Assembly: GCF_000720765.1 (NCBI RefSeq)
Contig: NZ_JODC01000003.1
Location: forward strand, 124,001-188,000
Direction: 5' to 3'
Source of the DNA: Streptomyces sp. NRRL S-646
GTDB lineage: Bacteria > Actinomycetota > Actinomycetes > Streptomycetales > Streptomycetaceae
DNA: 64,000 nt
Part shown: one piece after another, positions 43,264 to 54,300 of the stretch
Layout: every line of letters begins with the position of its first letter
Position numbering within the stretch: position 1 is the first letter of the stretch
Notes under the pieces: model-generated
The model's input: only the letters and a program-made list of their open reading frames with translations
What the model was told of the DNA's origin: nothing
Database searches by the model: none
Program-made: the position numbers and the translations under genes

Positions 43264-44249
43264 TCGACCTCTCCGATCTTCAGCATCTGGCGCATGTACA
43301 CGGCGACCACGCCGAGCAGCAGCACCACGGTGATCAGGGCGATCGCGGAGCCCTGCGCATAGTCGTTGACGACGAAGGCACGGTCGTAGGAGTAGGTGGT
43401 GAGGAGCTGGAACTCCGCCTCCGGGTGGCCGTTTCGCATCACGAAGACCTGCGGGAAGACGCCCATGTCCCAGATGACCGACAGGGTCGTGAGCATCACG
43501 ATGATCGGCTTGAGGATGGGCAGGGTGACGTACCGGAAGACGCCCCAGGAGCCCGCGCCGTCGAGGCGGGCCGCCTCCTCCAGTTCGGCGGGGACCTGGG
43601 TGAGGCCGGCGCTGAGCGTGATGACGACGAAGGGGACGGCGCCCCAGACCACCAGGAGCATGATGACGGCGAGGCCCTGCGGGCCGCTGGCGAACCAGTT
43701 GTGGCCGATCAGCTCGACGCCGGGCAGCTTGCTGAGCAGGGCGTTGAGGATGCCGTAGTCGGCGTCGAACAGCCACTTGAAGACGGTGGTGGCCACGATG
43801 ATGGGCATGCCCCAGCTGGCCACCAGCACGATGTTGACCAGCGTCTTCATCCAGCCGGAGACCCGCTGCAGGAGCAGGGCGATCAGCATGCCCAGCACCA
43901 TCGTGAAGACGACCGAGCCGCCCGCGAAGACGATCGTGCGCAGCACGACCTGCCAGAACTCGCCGTCGCCCAGCACCCCGGTGAAGTTGTCGAACCCGAC
44001 CCATTCGGCCGGCAGGAAGCCCCACAGCTGGGACTGGCCGAACTTCTGGAAGGAGAGGGTGACGAGGCGGACCAGCGGATAGCCGAGGACCAGGCCCAGG
44101 ATCAGCAGACAGGGGGCGAGCAGCAGCCACGGGGTGGCCGCGCCGCCCGAAGTCCGGGCTCTGCGTGGGTTCCTGGCGACCGGCGGGGGTGGCGGCGCCT
44201 GCCGCGGCGGCGGCACCTTGGCAGGGGTGGTCGTGTCTGCGGCACTCAT
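43260..44249 (-). CDS. dasB: Chitobiose ABC transporter permease DasB
   Basis: 329 residues, six membrane segments after a proline-rich cytoplasmic N-terminus. EAA loop: PAELEEAARLDGAGSWGVFRYVTLPILKP. GAGGAG precedes ATG 44249. Follows dasA after a strong intercistronic hairpin. Confidence 0.93.
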   Translation of the reverse strand: MSAADTTTPAKVPPPRQAPPPPPVARNPRRARTSGGAATPWLLLAPCLLILGLVLGYPLVRLVTLSFQKFGQSQLWGFLPAEWVGFDNFTGVLGDGEFWQVVLRTIVFAGGSVVFTMVLGMLIALLLQRVSGWMKTLVNIVLVASWGMPIIVATTVFKWLFDADYGILNALLSKLPGVELIGHNWFASGPQGLAVIMLLVVWGAVPFVVITLSAGLTQVPAELEEAARLDGAGSWGVFRYVTLPILKPIIVMLTTLSVIWDMGVFPQVFVMRNGHPEAEFQLLTTYSYDRAFVVNDYAQGSAIALITVVLLLGVVAVYMRQMLKIGEVE

Positions 44250-44286
44250 CGCGCGCTCCTCAGCGGTCCCTCAGGTCGTACGGAGA

Positions 44287-44314
44287 GCGGGGTTCCGCCC
44301 AGGCGGAACCCCGC
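44287..44314 (-). promoter_or_regulatory. Intercistronic hairpin between dasA and dasB
   Basis: Perfect 13-bp arms (GCGGGGTTCCGCC / GGCGGAACCCCGC) with a 2-base loop, no T tract. Probably limits read-through or protects the dasA message, raising the binding protein over the permeases. Confidence 0.75.
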
Positions 44315-44321
44315 TTGCAGG

Positions 44322-45605
44322 TCACTTGGTGTTGATGACCTTGTCGATCGCGGCGTCCGCGTCCTTGGCGGCGGCCTCGACCGACTTCTTGCCGGTGCCG
44401 ATGTCCTGCAGCATGGTCTGCAGGACCTGCGCCTTCTCGACCTGGCCCCAGCCGGGGGCCATCGGCACGAACCAGTTGGACTCGGCCGCAGTGGCCGGGA
44501 CCGCCGTCGCGGGGTCGTTCTTCAGCGTCGCGAGGTCGGTCTTGTTGTTGGGCAGGTTGCCCTTGGCCATCAGGCCCTTCTGACCGGAGGGGCCGGTGAA
44601 CGCGTTGATCCACTCGGCGGCGACGGCCTGCGCCTTGGACTTGACCGGGACGGCGAGGTCGGAGCCGCCCAGGAAGACCGGGAGGTTCTTGCCGGACGGG
44701 CCGGGGACCACGAAGTTCTCGAGGTTGTCCTTGAGCTTGCCGGTCTTGTCGTTCTTCGGGTCGGCCGAGGTCGCGCCCTCCCAGGCGGCGCCGAAGATCA
44801 TTCCGGACTTGCCCTGGCCGTAGACGATGTAACGGTCGGACTCGTCCTTGGTCTTGTCGCCGTGCATGTACTTGTCGACGACGTTCTTGAACTCGGTGAG
44901 TCCCTTGACCGACTCGGGCGAGGAGAGGTTGGCCTTCCACTGGCCGCCCTCCTCCTTGGCGATGGAGCCGCCGGCGTCGTAGACGAAGGACATGGCCGCG
45001 TACCAGTCACGGGTGGGCTGGTACCAGGCGGAGAACTTGTTCCCCTCCTTCTTCTGCACCTTGTCGAGGTCGGCGGTGAGCTCGGCGTACGTCTTCGGCG
45101 TGGACTTGACGCCCGCCGAGGCGAAGACGTCCTTGCGCCAGTTGCCGACCCGGCCGCCCGCGTAGTACGGCACGCCGTAGGTCTTGCCGCCGTAGGTCAC
45201 CGAGGCCTTGAGGCCGTCCAGCCAGGCGGCGGAGTTGGTGAACTTCGCCGGGTCCAGGGGGGCGAAGGCGCCCTTGACCATGTAGCCCAGCATCTCGGTG
45301 TTGCCCATCTCGACCACGTCGGGGGCCTTGTCGGTGGCGAGGACCGCGTCGAGCTTGGTGTTCTTGTCCGGCCAGCCGTAGTACTCGTGGTTGATCTTGA
45401 TGCCGGGGTGCTTCTTCTGGACGGCCGCGTCGGCGGCCTTCACCAGGTTCGGCCAGTTGTTCTGGGCGTCGACGGTGAGCCAGACGGTCAGCTCCTTGGC
45501 GTCCGCGCCGCTGTTGGAAGAACCCTTGCCGTCGCTGCTGCCACACGCCGCGATGGAGACCATCATGCCCGCGATACCGATCGCGGCTATGAGCTTGCGC
45601 TTCAC
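44322..45605 (-). CDS. dasA: Chitobiose-binding lipoprotein DasA
   Basis: 427 residues. Lipoprotein signal (MKRKLIAAIGIAGMMVSIAAC, Cys21), then a SBP_bac_1 fold: LTVWLTVDAQNNWPNLVKAAD, GAFAPLDP, MIFGAAWEG. Binds chitobiose outside the membrane for DasBC. GTG 45605 has GAGGAGGG upstream. Four dre-like sites lie between it and dasR. Confidence 0.95.
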   Translation of the reverse strand: MKRKLIAAIGIAGMMVSIAACGSSDGKGSSNSGADAKELTVWLTVDAQNNWPNLVKAADAAVQKKHPGIKINHEYYGWPDKNTKLDAVLATDKAPDVVEMGNTEMLGYMVKGAFAPLDPAKFTNSAAWLDGLKASVTYGGKTYGVPYYAGGRVGNWRKDVFASAGVKSTPKTYAELTADLDKVQKKEGNKFSAWYQPTRDWYAAMSFVYDAGGSIAKEEGGQWKANLSSPESVKGLTEFKNVVDKYMHGDKTKDESDRYIVYGQGKSGMIFGAAWEGATSADPKNDKTGKLKDNLENFVVPGPSGKNLPVFLGGSDLAVPVKSKAQAVAAEWINAFTGPSGQKGLMAKGNLPNNKTDLATLKNDPATAVPATAAESNWFVPMAPGWGQVEKAQVLQTMLQDIGTGKKSVEAAAKDADAAIDKVINTK

Positions 45606-45661
45606 GCCACCCTCCTCAGGGATGCCCACACCTCCCCGCTCATGCGCCGGGACCTGAACCA

Positions 45662-45676
45662 ATGGTGTAGACCAGT
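45662..45676. promoter_or_regulatory. dre-like site 1, dasA promoter region
   Basis: ATGGTGTAGACCAGT, a good match to the DasR consensus, 57 bp upstream of the dasA start. Confidence 0.75.
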
Positions 45677-45685
45677 ACCGGGAGC

Positions 45686-45700
45686 TTGGACCAGACCAGG
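45686..45700. promoter_or_regulatory. dre-like site 2
   Basis: TTGGACCAGACCAGG, weaker dre match, ten bases from site 1. Confidence 0.6.
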
Positions 45701-45810
45701 GAGCCTGTCAAGGGTGCTCGAAACGGCTCTGACCAGCCGTTATGCGACCTACATATGCAGGAACCTTTAAGTAAGAAGGCAGCGAAATCAGCGGTGCCGG
45801 AGTACTCTCG

Positions 45811-45825
45811 TCCGCTAGACCACTT
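45811..45825. promoter_or_regulatory. dre-like site 3
   Basis: TCCGCTAGACCACTT, right half well conserved. Lies about 90 bp before dasR. Confidence 0.6.
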
Positions 45826-45833
45826 GGCCCTCC

Positions 45834-46679
<846 letters not shown>

Positions 46680-46694
46680 CCCTGGGGCAGGGCA

Positions 46695-46790
46695 GCGCCC
46701 CAGAGGGGCGCGGGCCTGTGTCCGATATGCGGCTCCGCCGCGTGGGCGCGACCAGCCACAACGGCGCCGCAGACGCACAACAACCCCACG
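46695..46790 (+). repeat. Interspersed Streptomyces element, right part, with dasR terminator hairpin
   Basis: GCGCCCC-AGA-GGGGCGC stem (46695-46711), then GATATGCGGCTCCGCCGCGT and GGGCGCGACCAGCCACAAC. I recall this as a block found repeatedly in Streptomyces genomes. The stem is 16 bp after the dasR stop and probably ends its transcript. Confidence 0.6.
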
Positions 46791-46884
46791 GCGCCCCCAG
46801 CGGAGCGCACTGCACGCGGTGTAGCGCTGTCGCCGCTCCTGTTCTACGGTCCTCCCGACTCCGTCTGGACGGGAGGACCGCCTC

Positions 46885-49029
46885 GTGCGTACCGCGAACG
46901 TCCGCTCCATCGTCATCTGGACCCTCGTCGCCCTGGTCGCAGCGGCGGGCTGGTCCGTGCTCGCGCTCTCCCGGGGCGAGAACGTCTCGGCCGCCTGGAT
47001 GGTCGCGGCCGCCCTCGGCTCGTACGCGATCGCCTACCGCTTCTACGCGAAGTTCATCGCGCACAAGGTGCTCAAGGTCGACGGCACCCGGGCCACCCCG
47101 GCCGAACGCCTCGACAACGGCATCGACTTCCACCCCACCGACCGCCGCGTCCTGCTCGGCCACCACTTCGCGGCGATCGCCGGTGCCGGACCCCTGGTCG
47201 GACCGGTGCTGGCCGCGCAGATGGGCTATCTGCCCGGCACCATCTGGATCATCGCCGGCGTCGTCTTCGCGGGCGCGGTCCAGGACATGGTGGTGCTGTT
47301 CTTCTCCACGCGCAGGGACGGCCGTTCGCTCGGTCAGATGGCCCGCGAGGAGATCGGCCCCTTCGGCGGGGCGGCCGCGCTGATCGCCGCCTTCGCCATC
47401 ATGATCATCCTGCTGGGGGTGCTGGCGCTGGTCATCGTCAACGCCCTCGCCGCCTCGCCGTGGGGCACCTTCTCCATCGCGATGACCATCCCGATCGCCC
47501 TGCTGATGGGCTTCTATCTGCGGGTACTTCGCCCCGGCCGGGTCGCCGAGGTCTCCCTGATCGGGGTGGCCCTGCTGCTGCTCGCGCTGGTCGCGGGACG
47601 CTGGGTCGCCGAGTCGTCGTGGGCCGGCACGTTCACCCTCGCGCCCTCGACCCTGGTCGTCTGGCTGGTGGCGTACGGCTTCATCGCCTCGATCCTGCCG
47701 GTGTGGATGCTGCTCGCGCCCCGCGACTACCTGTCCACCTTCATGAAGATCGGCACAATCGCGCTGCTGGCCCTGGGTGTGGTCGTCGCCCTGCCGACGC
47801 TGAAGATGGACGCGGTGACGGACTTCGCCTCGCGCGGCGACGGCCCGGTCTTCGCGGGGTCCCTGTTCCCCTTCGTCTTCATCACCATCGCCTGCGGGGC
47901 CCTGTCGGGCTTCCACTCCCTCATCTCCTCCGGCACGACGCCGAAGATGATCCAGAAGGAGACGCAGGTCCGGATGATCGGCTACGGCTCCATGCTGATG
48001 GAGTCGTCGGTCGCGATCATGGCGCTGGTCGCGGCGAGCATCATCGATCCGGGGCTGTACTTCGCGATGAACGCACCGTCCGGCGCGATCGGCACCACCG
48101 TGCAGAACGCCTCGCAGGTGGTGACCGGCTGGGGCTACCACATCTCCCCCGCCGACCTCGCCCAGGCCGCGAAGAACGTCGAGGAGTCGACCCTGCTCTC
48201 CCGCACCGGCGGCGCGCCCACGCTTGCCATCGGTGTCTCGGAGATCTTCTCCAAGGTCACCGGCGGGAGCCTCAGGGCCTTCTGGTACCACTTCGCGATC
48301 ATGTTCGAGGCGCTGTTCATCCTGACCGCGCTGGATGCCGGTACGCGGGTGGGCCGGTTCATGCTGCAGGACATGCTGGGCAACGTCATCCGGCCGTTCA
48401 GGAACGTGAGTTGGAAGCCGGGCCTGGTCATCACCAGCGCGGCCGTGTGCGCGCTGTGGGGGTACTTCCTGTGGGTGGGCGTGCACGAGCCCCTCGGCGG
48501 CATCAACCAGCTGTTCCCGATCTTCGGCATCTCCAACCAGCTGCTCGCCGCGGTCGCGCTGGCCGTCTGCACGACCCTGCTGGTGAAGTCGGGACGCCTC
48601 AAGTGGGCCTGGATCACCGGCATTCCGCTGGCCTGGGACGCGACCGTGACATTGACGGCCAGCTACCAGAAGGTGTTCTCCAGCGATCCCAAGGTCGGGT
48701 TCTTCAAGCAGCGGTCCGTGTTCCAGGACGCGATCGACGCCGGGAAGGTGCTGCCGCCCGCCAAGAGCTTGGACGACATGCACACCGTGGTCACCAACTC
48801 CACGGTGGACGGCGTCCTTTCGGCGGTCCTGGCCGTCCTGATCGTCGTGGTGATCGCGGACGCGCTGCGGGTCTGCATCCGGCACATCCGTCGGCCGGCC
48901 CTCTCCTCGCTGAGCGAGTCGCCGTACGTCGAGTCGCGGATCACCGCCCCGGCGGGGCTGATCCCCACCCGGGAGGAGAAGGAGGAGGAGCGCCGTGCGG
49001 TCGTCGGTACTGCTGCGCCGGGCGATTAG
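46885..49029 (+). CDS. cstA: CstA family peptide/pyruvate transporter
   Basis: 714 residues, about 16 membrane segments. CstA signatures: VLLGHHFAAIAGAGPLVGPVLAAQMGYLP, FAGAVQDMVVLF, IASGTTPK-type loop (LISSGTTPKMI), FEALFILTALDAGTRVGRF. Carries pyruvate or peptides during carbon starvation. GTG 46885 follows GGGAGGA. Its end overlaps the YbdD gene by 35 bp, the usual partner. Confidence 0.94.
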   Translation: MRTANVRSIVIWTLVALVAAAGWSVLALSRGENVSAAWMVAAALGSYAIAYRFYAKFIAHKVLKVDGTRATPAERLDNGIDFHPTDRRVLLGHHFAAIAGAGPLVGPVLAAQMGYLPGTIWIIAGVVFAGAVQDMVVLFFSTRRDGRSLGQMAREEIGPFGGAAALIAAFAIMIILLGVLALVIVNALAASPWGTFSIAMTIPIALLMGFYLRVLRPGRVAEVSLIGVALLLLALVAGRWVAESSWAGTFTLAPSTLVVWLVAYGFIASILPVWMLLAPRDYLSTFMKIGTIALLALGVVVALPTLKMDAVTDFASRGDGPVFAGSLFPFVFITIACGALSGFHSLISSGTTPKMIQKETQVRMIGYGSMLMESSVAIMALVAASIIDPGLYFAMNAPSGAIGTTVQNASQVVTGWGYHISPADLAQAAKNVEESTLLSRTGGAPTLAIGVSEIFSKVTGGSLRAFWYHFAIMFEALFILTALDAGTRVGRFMLQDMLGNVIRPFRNVSWKPGLVITSAAVCALWGYFLWVGVHEPLGGINQLFPIFGISNQLLAAVALAVCTTLLVKSGRLKWAWITGIPLAWDATVTLTASYQKVFSSDPKVGFFKQRSVFQDAIDAGKVLPPAKSLDDMHTVVTNSTVDGVLSAVLAVLIVVVIADALRVCIRHIRRPALSSLSESPYVESRITAPAGLIPTREEKEEERRAVVGTAAPGD

Positions 49030-49201
49030 GAGTGTGCGCTGGTATGTGCGGGAGCTGACGGACGAGTCTGCGTACGACCGTTATGTCGCGCATCTGCGCA
49101 AGACCCGTCCGGGCACGGAGGTGCCGTCCCGACGCGAGTTCGAGCGGATGCGGACGGACCGTCAGGAGGAGGATCCGCGGCAGGGTTTCCGTTGCTGCTG
49201 A
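48995..49201 (+). CDS. YbdD/YjiX family small protein
   Basis: 68 residues: WYVRELTDESAYDRYVAHLRKTRPG, PSRREFERMR and a terminal FRCC, all typical of YbdD. Encoded in overlap with cstA as elsewhere and probably needed for its activity. GTG 48995 has GGAGGAG upstream inside cstA. Confidence 0.9.
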   Translation: MRSSVLLRRAIRSVRWYVRELTDESAYDRYVAHLRKTRPGTEVPSRREFERMRTDRQEEDPRQGFRCC

Positions 49202-49320
49202 CAGCGATGTCGGGCCGATGTCGCACCGATGTCGGGTCTTCACAGAATCGACATACCGATATGCGGACGAGGTCTTCCGCTCTCGCGACACCGTGACCTA
49301 GATTGCCTGCGCGTTACACA

Positions 49321-49366
49321 GGTGATCAGTAGAGGTGATCACAGGTGATCGGTACAGGTGATCGGT
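49321..49366 (+). promoter_or_regulatory. Tandem 23-bp GGTGATC repeats in the mctP leader
   Basis: GGTGATC occurs at 49321, 49334, 49344 and 49357, forming two 23-bp units (49321-49343, 49344-49366) that differ in five or six bases. It lies just before the DUF3311-mctP operon and is a candidate site for a regulator that binds direct repeats. The rest of 49202-49383 holds no gene. Confidence 0.55.
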
Positions 49367-49383
49367 GAGGGGACGGAGCCGCT

Positions 49384-49653
49384 ATGTCAGATGTGTCCGA
49401 GGCGAGACCACCGGTGGTGACACCGGTCCGCGTGGTCATCGCCCTCTGTCTCGTGGCGCCCTTCGTGGCGATGCTCTGGGTCGGCTCCTACGCCAAGACG
49501 GACCCGGCGCTCGGCGGCATCCCGTTCTTCTACTGGTACCAGATGCTGTGGGTGCTGATCTCCACGGCGCTGACCATGACGGCGTACAAGCTGTGGCAGC
49601 GTGACCAGCGGGCCCGCGCCGCCGCCTCGCAGAAGGGCGGTGCGTCGGAATGA
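49384..49653 (+). CDS. DUF3311 small membrane protein (MctP partner)
   Basis: 89 residues, two membrane helices (about 15-35 and 47-68). Short partners like this precede sodium:solute symporter genes, as here with an ATGA overlap to mctP. Likely an accessory subunit. Confidence 0.87.
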   Translation: MSDVSEARPPVVTPVRVVIALCLVAPFVAMLWVGSYAKTDPALGGIPFFYWYQMLWVLISTALTMTAYKLWQRDQRARAAASQKGGASE

Positions 49654-51269
49654 ACAACGGCGTGAACGGCGTCGCACTCGGCGTCTTCATCTTCTTCTTC
49701 CTGGCCGTCACGGTCATGGGCTTCCTGGCCGCGCGCTGGCGCAAGGCCGAGAACGAGCAGAGCCTCGACGAATGGGGCCTGGGCGGCCGGTCGTTCGGCA
49801 CCTGGATCACCTGGTTCCTGCTCGGCGGCGACCTGTACACGGCGTACACCTTCGTCGCCGTACCCGCGGCGATCTACGCGGCGGGCGCGGCCGGGTTCTT
49901 CGCCGTGCCCTACACGATCCTGGTGTACCCGCTGATCTTCACGTTCCTGCCCCGTCTGTGGTCGGTCTCGCACCGGCACGGGTACGTGACCACGTCGGAC
50001 TTCGTGCGCGGCCGCTTCGGCTCGAAGGGCCTGTCGCTGGCGGTGGCCGTGACCGGCATCCTGGCGACGATGCCGTACATCGCCCTGCAGCTGGTGGGCA
50101 TCCAGGCGGTCCTCGACGTCATGGGCGTCGGCGGCAGTGCGAACTCCAACTGGTTCGTGAAGGACCTGCCGTTGCTGATCGCCTTCGGTGTGCTGGCGGC
50201 GTACACGTACTCGTCGGGCCTGCGCGCGCCCGCGCTGATCGCGTTCGTCAAGGACGCACTGATCTACATCGTCATCGCCGTCGCGATCATCTACATCCCG
50301 ACCAAGCTCGGCGGCTTCGACGAGATCTTCTCCAAGGCGGCCGGGAAGTACACGGCGGCCGGTGCGGGCGGACTGGTCCCGGCCGAGGCGAACCAATGGA
50401 CGTACGCCACGCTGGCGTTGGGCTCCGCGCTCGCGCTGTTCATGTACCCGCACTCGATCACCGCGACCCTCTCCTCGAAGAGCCGTGACGTGATCCGCCG
50501 CAACACCACCATCCTTCCGCTGTACTCGCTGATGCTGGGCCTGCTTGCGCTGCTCGGCTTCATGGCGATCGCGGCCGGGGTCAAGGTCGCCAACGGGCAG
50601 CTGGCCATTCCGCAGTTGTTCGAGAACATGTTCCCGTCGTGGTTCGCGGGCGTGGCCTTCGCGGCGATCGGCATCGGCGCACTCGTCCCCGCGGCCATCA
50701 TGTCCATCGCGGCCGCGAACCTCTTCACCCGCAACATCTACAAGGACTTCATCAAGCCGGACGCGACGCCGGAGCAGGAGACCAAGGTCTCAAAGCTCGT
50801 GTCCCTGCTGGTGAAGGTCGGCGCCCTGGTCTTCGTCCTCACGATGGACAAGACGGTCGCGATCAACTTCCAGCTGCTGGGCGGAATCTGGATCCTGCAG
50901 ACGTTCCCGGCCCTGGTCGGCGGCCTGTTCACGCGCTGGTTCCACCGCTGGGCGCTGCTCGCCGGCTGGGCGGTCGGCATGGTCTACGGGACGGTCGCCG
51001 CGTACGGCGTCGCCTCCCCGACCAACCCGGGCCAGAAGCACTTCGGCGGCTCCAACGCGGAGATCCCCGGTATCGGCCAGATCGGCTACATCGGCCTGAC
51101 GTCGTTCGTGCTGAACGTGCTGGTGACGGTGGTTCTCACGTTCGTCCTGAAGGCGCTGAAGGCCCCCGAGGGCGTCGACGAGACGAAGCCGCAGGACTAC
51201 ACGGCGGACGCGGGCGACCCGGGCGTCCAGGTGGAGCTCCCGCCGGCGACCGCCGGGGCGTCCCACTAG
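49650..51269 (+). CDS. mctP: Monocarboxylate uptake permease (sodium:solute symporter)
   Basis: 539 residues, 13 membrane segments of the SSS family: ENEQSLDEWGLGGRSFGTWITWFLLGGDLYTAYTF, PYTILVYPLIFTFLPRLW, HRHGYVTTSDFVRGRFGSKGL, and ALVPAAIMSIAAANLFTRNIYKDF near the Na+ site. Similar to rhizobial MctP, which takes up lactate, pyruvate and alanine. Together with CstA it makes a monocarboxylate uptake block. Confidence 0.9.
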   Translation: MNNGVNGVALGVFIFFFLAVTVMGFLAARWRKAENEQSLDEWGLGGRSFGTWITWFLLGGDLYTAYTFVAVPAAIYAAGAAGFFAVPYTILVYPLIFTFLPRLWSVSHRHGYVTTSDFVRGRFGSKGLSLAVAVTGILATMPYIALQLVGIQAVLDVMGVGGSANSNWFVKDLPLLIAFGVLAAYTYSSGLRAPALIAFVKDALIYIVIAVAIIYIPTKLGGFDEIFSKAAGKYTAAGAGGLVPAEANQWTYATLALGSALALFMYPHSITATLSSKSRDVIRRNTTILPLYSLMLGLLALLGFMAIAAGVKVANGQLAIPQLFENMFPSWFAGVAFAAIGIGALVPAAIMSIAAANLFTRNIYKDFIKPDATPEQETKVSKLVSLLVKVGALVFVLTMDKTVAINFQLLGGIWILQTFPALVGGLFTRWFHRWALLAGWAVGMVYGTVAAYGVASPTNPGQKHFGGSNAEIPGIGQIGYIGLTSFVLNVLVTVVLTFVLKALKAPEGVDETKPQDYTADAGDPGVQVELPPATAGASH

Positions 51270-51285
51270 CGGTTACGGCGATCAG

Positions 51286-51313
51286 CGGGCCGTCGGAGAA
51301 ATCCGGCGGCCCG
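51286..51313. terminator. Terminator between mctP and the NACHT gene (left repeat copy)
   Basis: CGGGCCG (51286-51292) pairs with CGGCCCG (51307-51313), followed by TTGTCGT. It lies between convergent mctP and the NACHT gene. Its right arm is inside the 17-bp direct repeat found again at 55058. Confidence 0.65.
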
Positions 51314-51324
51314 TTGTCGTACCC
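51308..51324 (+). repeat. 17-bp direct repeat, left of the NACHT gene
   Basis: GGCCCGTTGTCGTACCC, identical to 55058-55074, and preceded in both places by GAAATCCG two or one base earlier. The two copies bracket the NACHT gene (51334-54945). Confidence 0.8.
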
Positions 51325-51333
51325 GCACGGCGG

Positions 51334-54300
51334 TCAGCCGCGTGTGCGCTTGGCCATCTCGCCCCAGAACCGATCCAGTTCCCGCACCCGCATGCCCACC
51401 CAGTGTGGGGTCTTCCTGCGCAGCCCCCTGGGGAGGAGACGGCGCACCCGCCCGGGCAGCAGGGCCTGCTGCTGGCGGCAGAACGGCTCGCGGATCTCTC
51501 CCCGAGGGACACAGCCCCGGGGCGGGTACGGGCACAGCTGGAACTTGCAGTCCGGCAGACAGGTGCTGCCGGGTGTGGGCGGCACCGAAGTACCGGCCCT
51601 CATTCCGGGCTGCAGCGGCTCGCGGTTCGTACGGATGCACGGCGGGAGCGGCATGCCGGCCTGCTCGGCGCGGGCCAGGCGCTCCTCGACCTCGTCCGGG
51701 TGCCCGTCCCGTTCGATGAGGTTGAGCATGACCAGGACGTCGGCGACGAGGCGCTGGGCGCGCGGGTCCAGGGTGCTCCACCCGGCCGAGGGCGGGATCC
51801 ACAGATTGTGCTTGCGGTATCCCGCGGAGTTGGTGGTGCGGGAACCGATGGTGTCGGCGACACCCTTCTCGTCGATCCAGAGGAAGCGCTCGGGCTGCCC
51901 GGTCTCCAGGGCGAGGGCCGCCAGGTCGCCGGCCTCGGCGACGAACGGATGCAGGCACCGGCGGGTCGAGGCGCCGTCCGCGCCGGACCGGCCGGGCGCC
52001 GCGTTCACCGTGCCCGCCATCGACAGCCAGCGCCCCACTGTCTGCACGGCCATCGCCCCGCCGATCGTCCGGGACGGCTCATGCGTGCCGCCGTGATCGC
52101 CATCCTGATCTGCACGGTCGTGGTCATGGCTGCCCACGCTGTCCGGGAGCTCCCACAGGCACAGCGCCTGGAGCAGGGTCAGCTGCGCATACCAGCTCCG
52201 GGACTGCTGCAGCACGGTCTCCGCCTGCCGGATCAGGTCCGCGCGACCGCCCGGATACGCGTGCGGGTGCCGTTTGCGCCGGTTGGCCGCGTACTTGAAG
52301 CCCTGGGCCAGCGCGGCCTCAAGGGCGAGCGGCAGGTCAGGGGGGCCGCCGGTGAACTTCGGGTCCAGATGGCGCAGCCACTTGGTGAGGCGCTCCCGGG
52401 CCTCGTCACGGTGGGCCTCGTCGACCGAGCCCAGCAGCATGGGGACCATCCGTGCCCGCATCGCGAACTGCCTGAAGAGGGCGATCCGTTGGTTCCGGTA
52501 CCGCTGGTTGTTCTCCTGCCGCTTCTGCTGCAGCTGCCTGATGCGCTCGGACGAGGCAGCCCGTGAGGTCGCGCCGGCGGCCCTCGCCTGCCCCATGCTC
52601 TCGTTCCATTCCTTGTACGCCTGTCTCTTCTCCGCTTTCAGGTCGGAGAGCTTCTTCTCGTACTCCTTCTCGGGGTCGCTGTTCAGACCGATCTCCTTAC
52701 GGATCGCGGCGAACGCCTCGTTGCCGCCGGTGCCGAACTCCTGGGCGACGGCCAGACGTATGGAGTACGACGGCTCTTCGACGCCCAGCTGGAAGAGCTC
52801 CCAGTACAGCGGCGTGGTGTCGATCCTGCCGGAGACCTTCCGCAGCGCCGCGCCGAGTTGCTTGAGCAGCCTCAGCTTCGCGTCCTCGATGGTGCGCTGG
52901 TCTCCCTTGGAGTCGGCCCAGCGGCGGCGCACCGTTGTGACGATGTCGCTCAGCAGTCTCGGGGGGGCCTCCGCGCTCTCGATCTCCAGGGCCGCCGCGT
53001 AGAGGTCGAGGGCCTTGGGGTCGTCCGTGCGGCGCTTCGCGGCCGTCCAGAGCCGGTGGGCCAGTGTGCGTCCCCGCACGGGTGACTGCCGCACCAGTTC
53101 CTCGATCCCCTTCTTCACCTCGGCCCGGACCCCGCCTCCGCCGGGCGTGCGTTGCGCCGCCCGCCGACGGGACGACAGCACCAGGGCGATGAGCAGTTCG
53201 CGGCTGGGACCGGGCGGTTGCAGCGCCTCCTCGACCAGTTCCCCCGCACCCCGCTCGCCCAGGTGGTTCAGCACGCGGTAGCCCAGGTAGGCCTGGATGA
53301 TGCTGTGCGGGAACCGGACTCTCTTCGCGAAGCCCTCGACGAGCCCGAGCTTGTCCGCGTTGCCCACGAAGCGGGCCAGGGCGGCGTTGCACTGGTCCAT
53401 GTTTCCCTCGCGCAGCCGCCTGCTCCCCCCGTCGCTGAGCCGCTCGCAGAGCGCGTCCCAGATCTGCCGCCGGTGCCACCCGGAGAAGACGTTCCCGTGC
53501 TTGCCGTACCGGTCGAAGCCACGCCGGGTCGCCCACAGGTGCTCCGCCCGGACCCTCACGCGCTGGGTCGGACCTCCGTGTACGTCCCTGTCGAGCAGTT
53601 CCGCGAAACCGACCTCCAGGTTGTCCTGGAGCAGTCCGATGCAGGCCAGGGCGGACACCACTTCCAGGGTGTCGCGCCGCTCCCGCGGAGTCAGTGCAAC
53701 GTCCTGACGCAGCCTGCCCTCGCACAGGGCCTCGGCCCAGGTCTCCAGCAGCCAGAGCCTGAGCGTCGCGCGATCCTGGCTGCGTGTGTTCATGTGCTGC
53801 GGATCGTCGTCCGGGCGGTCGTGCTCCAGGGCTCCGTGGCAGTGGAGTTCACGGGCGATCTGCAGATAGACGGGTGACTCGGTGACCTCCGCCGTCTCCA
53901 CGATCCAGTCCACCCGGCGCTCGTCGGTCTCCGGCACATGCGCCTCGACGAAGTGCAGGGCCTCCTCCTCGCTCAGCGGCTCCAGTTCCACGATCGCGGC
54001 GCAGGTGCTCTCCAGTGGGCTGTGCGGCCGGGAGGCGATGACCAGCGGCAGCTTCTCCTCGCGGGCACGCTCGATGGCCCGCCGGATGATGTTGTCCCGG
54101 TCCTGCTGGAGACCCTCGTCCTGGAGGGCCTCCTCCAGTCCGTCGGCGATGACGACCGGCTTGTCGTCGGCGAGCAGTTGCTGCCAGACCCGCTCGGTCT
54201 TGCTGCGCGCCAGAATGCCTTGGGGCGACTCTTCGGCGAACCGCCGCCTGGCCATGTGCTCGAAGTCCAGATCGGCGCCGTCGGCGTCCCTCAGCCGCAC

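Noticed and set aside
40936..43362. 808-codon plus-strand open frame
   Set aside because: Antisense to the well-supported GH3 and dasC genes; composition is that of a high-GC shadow frame with no known domains.
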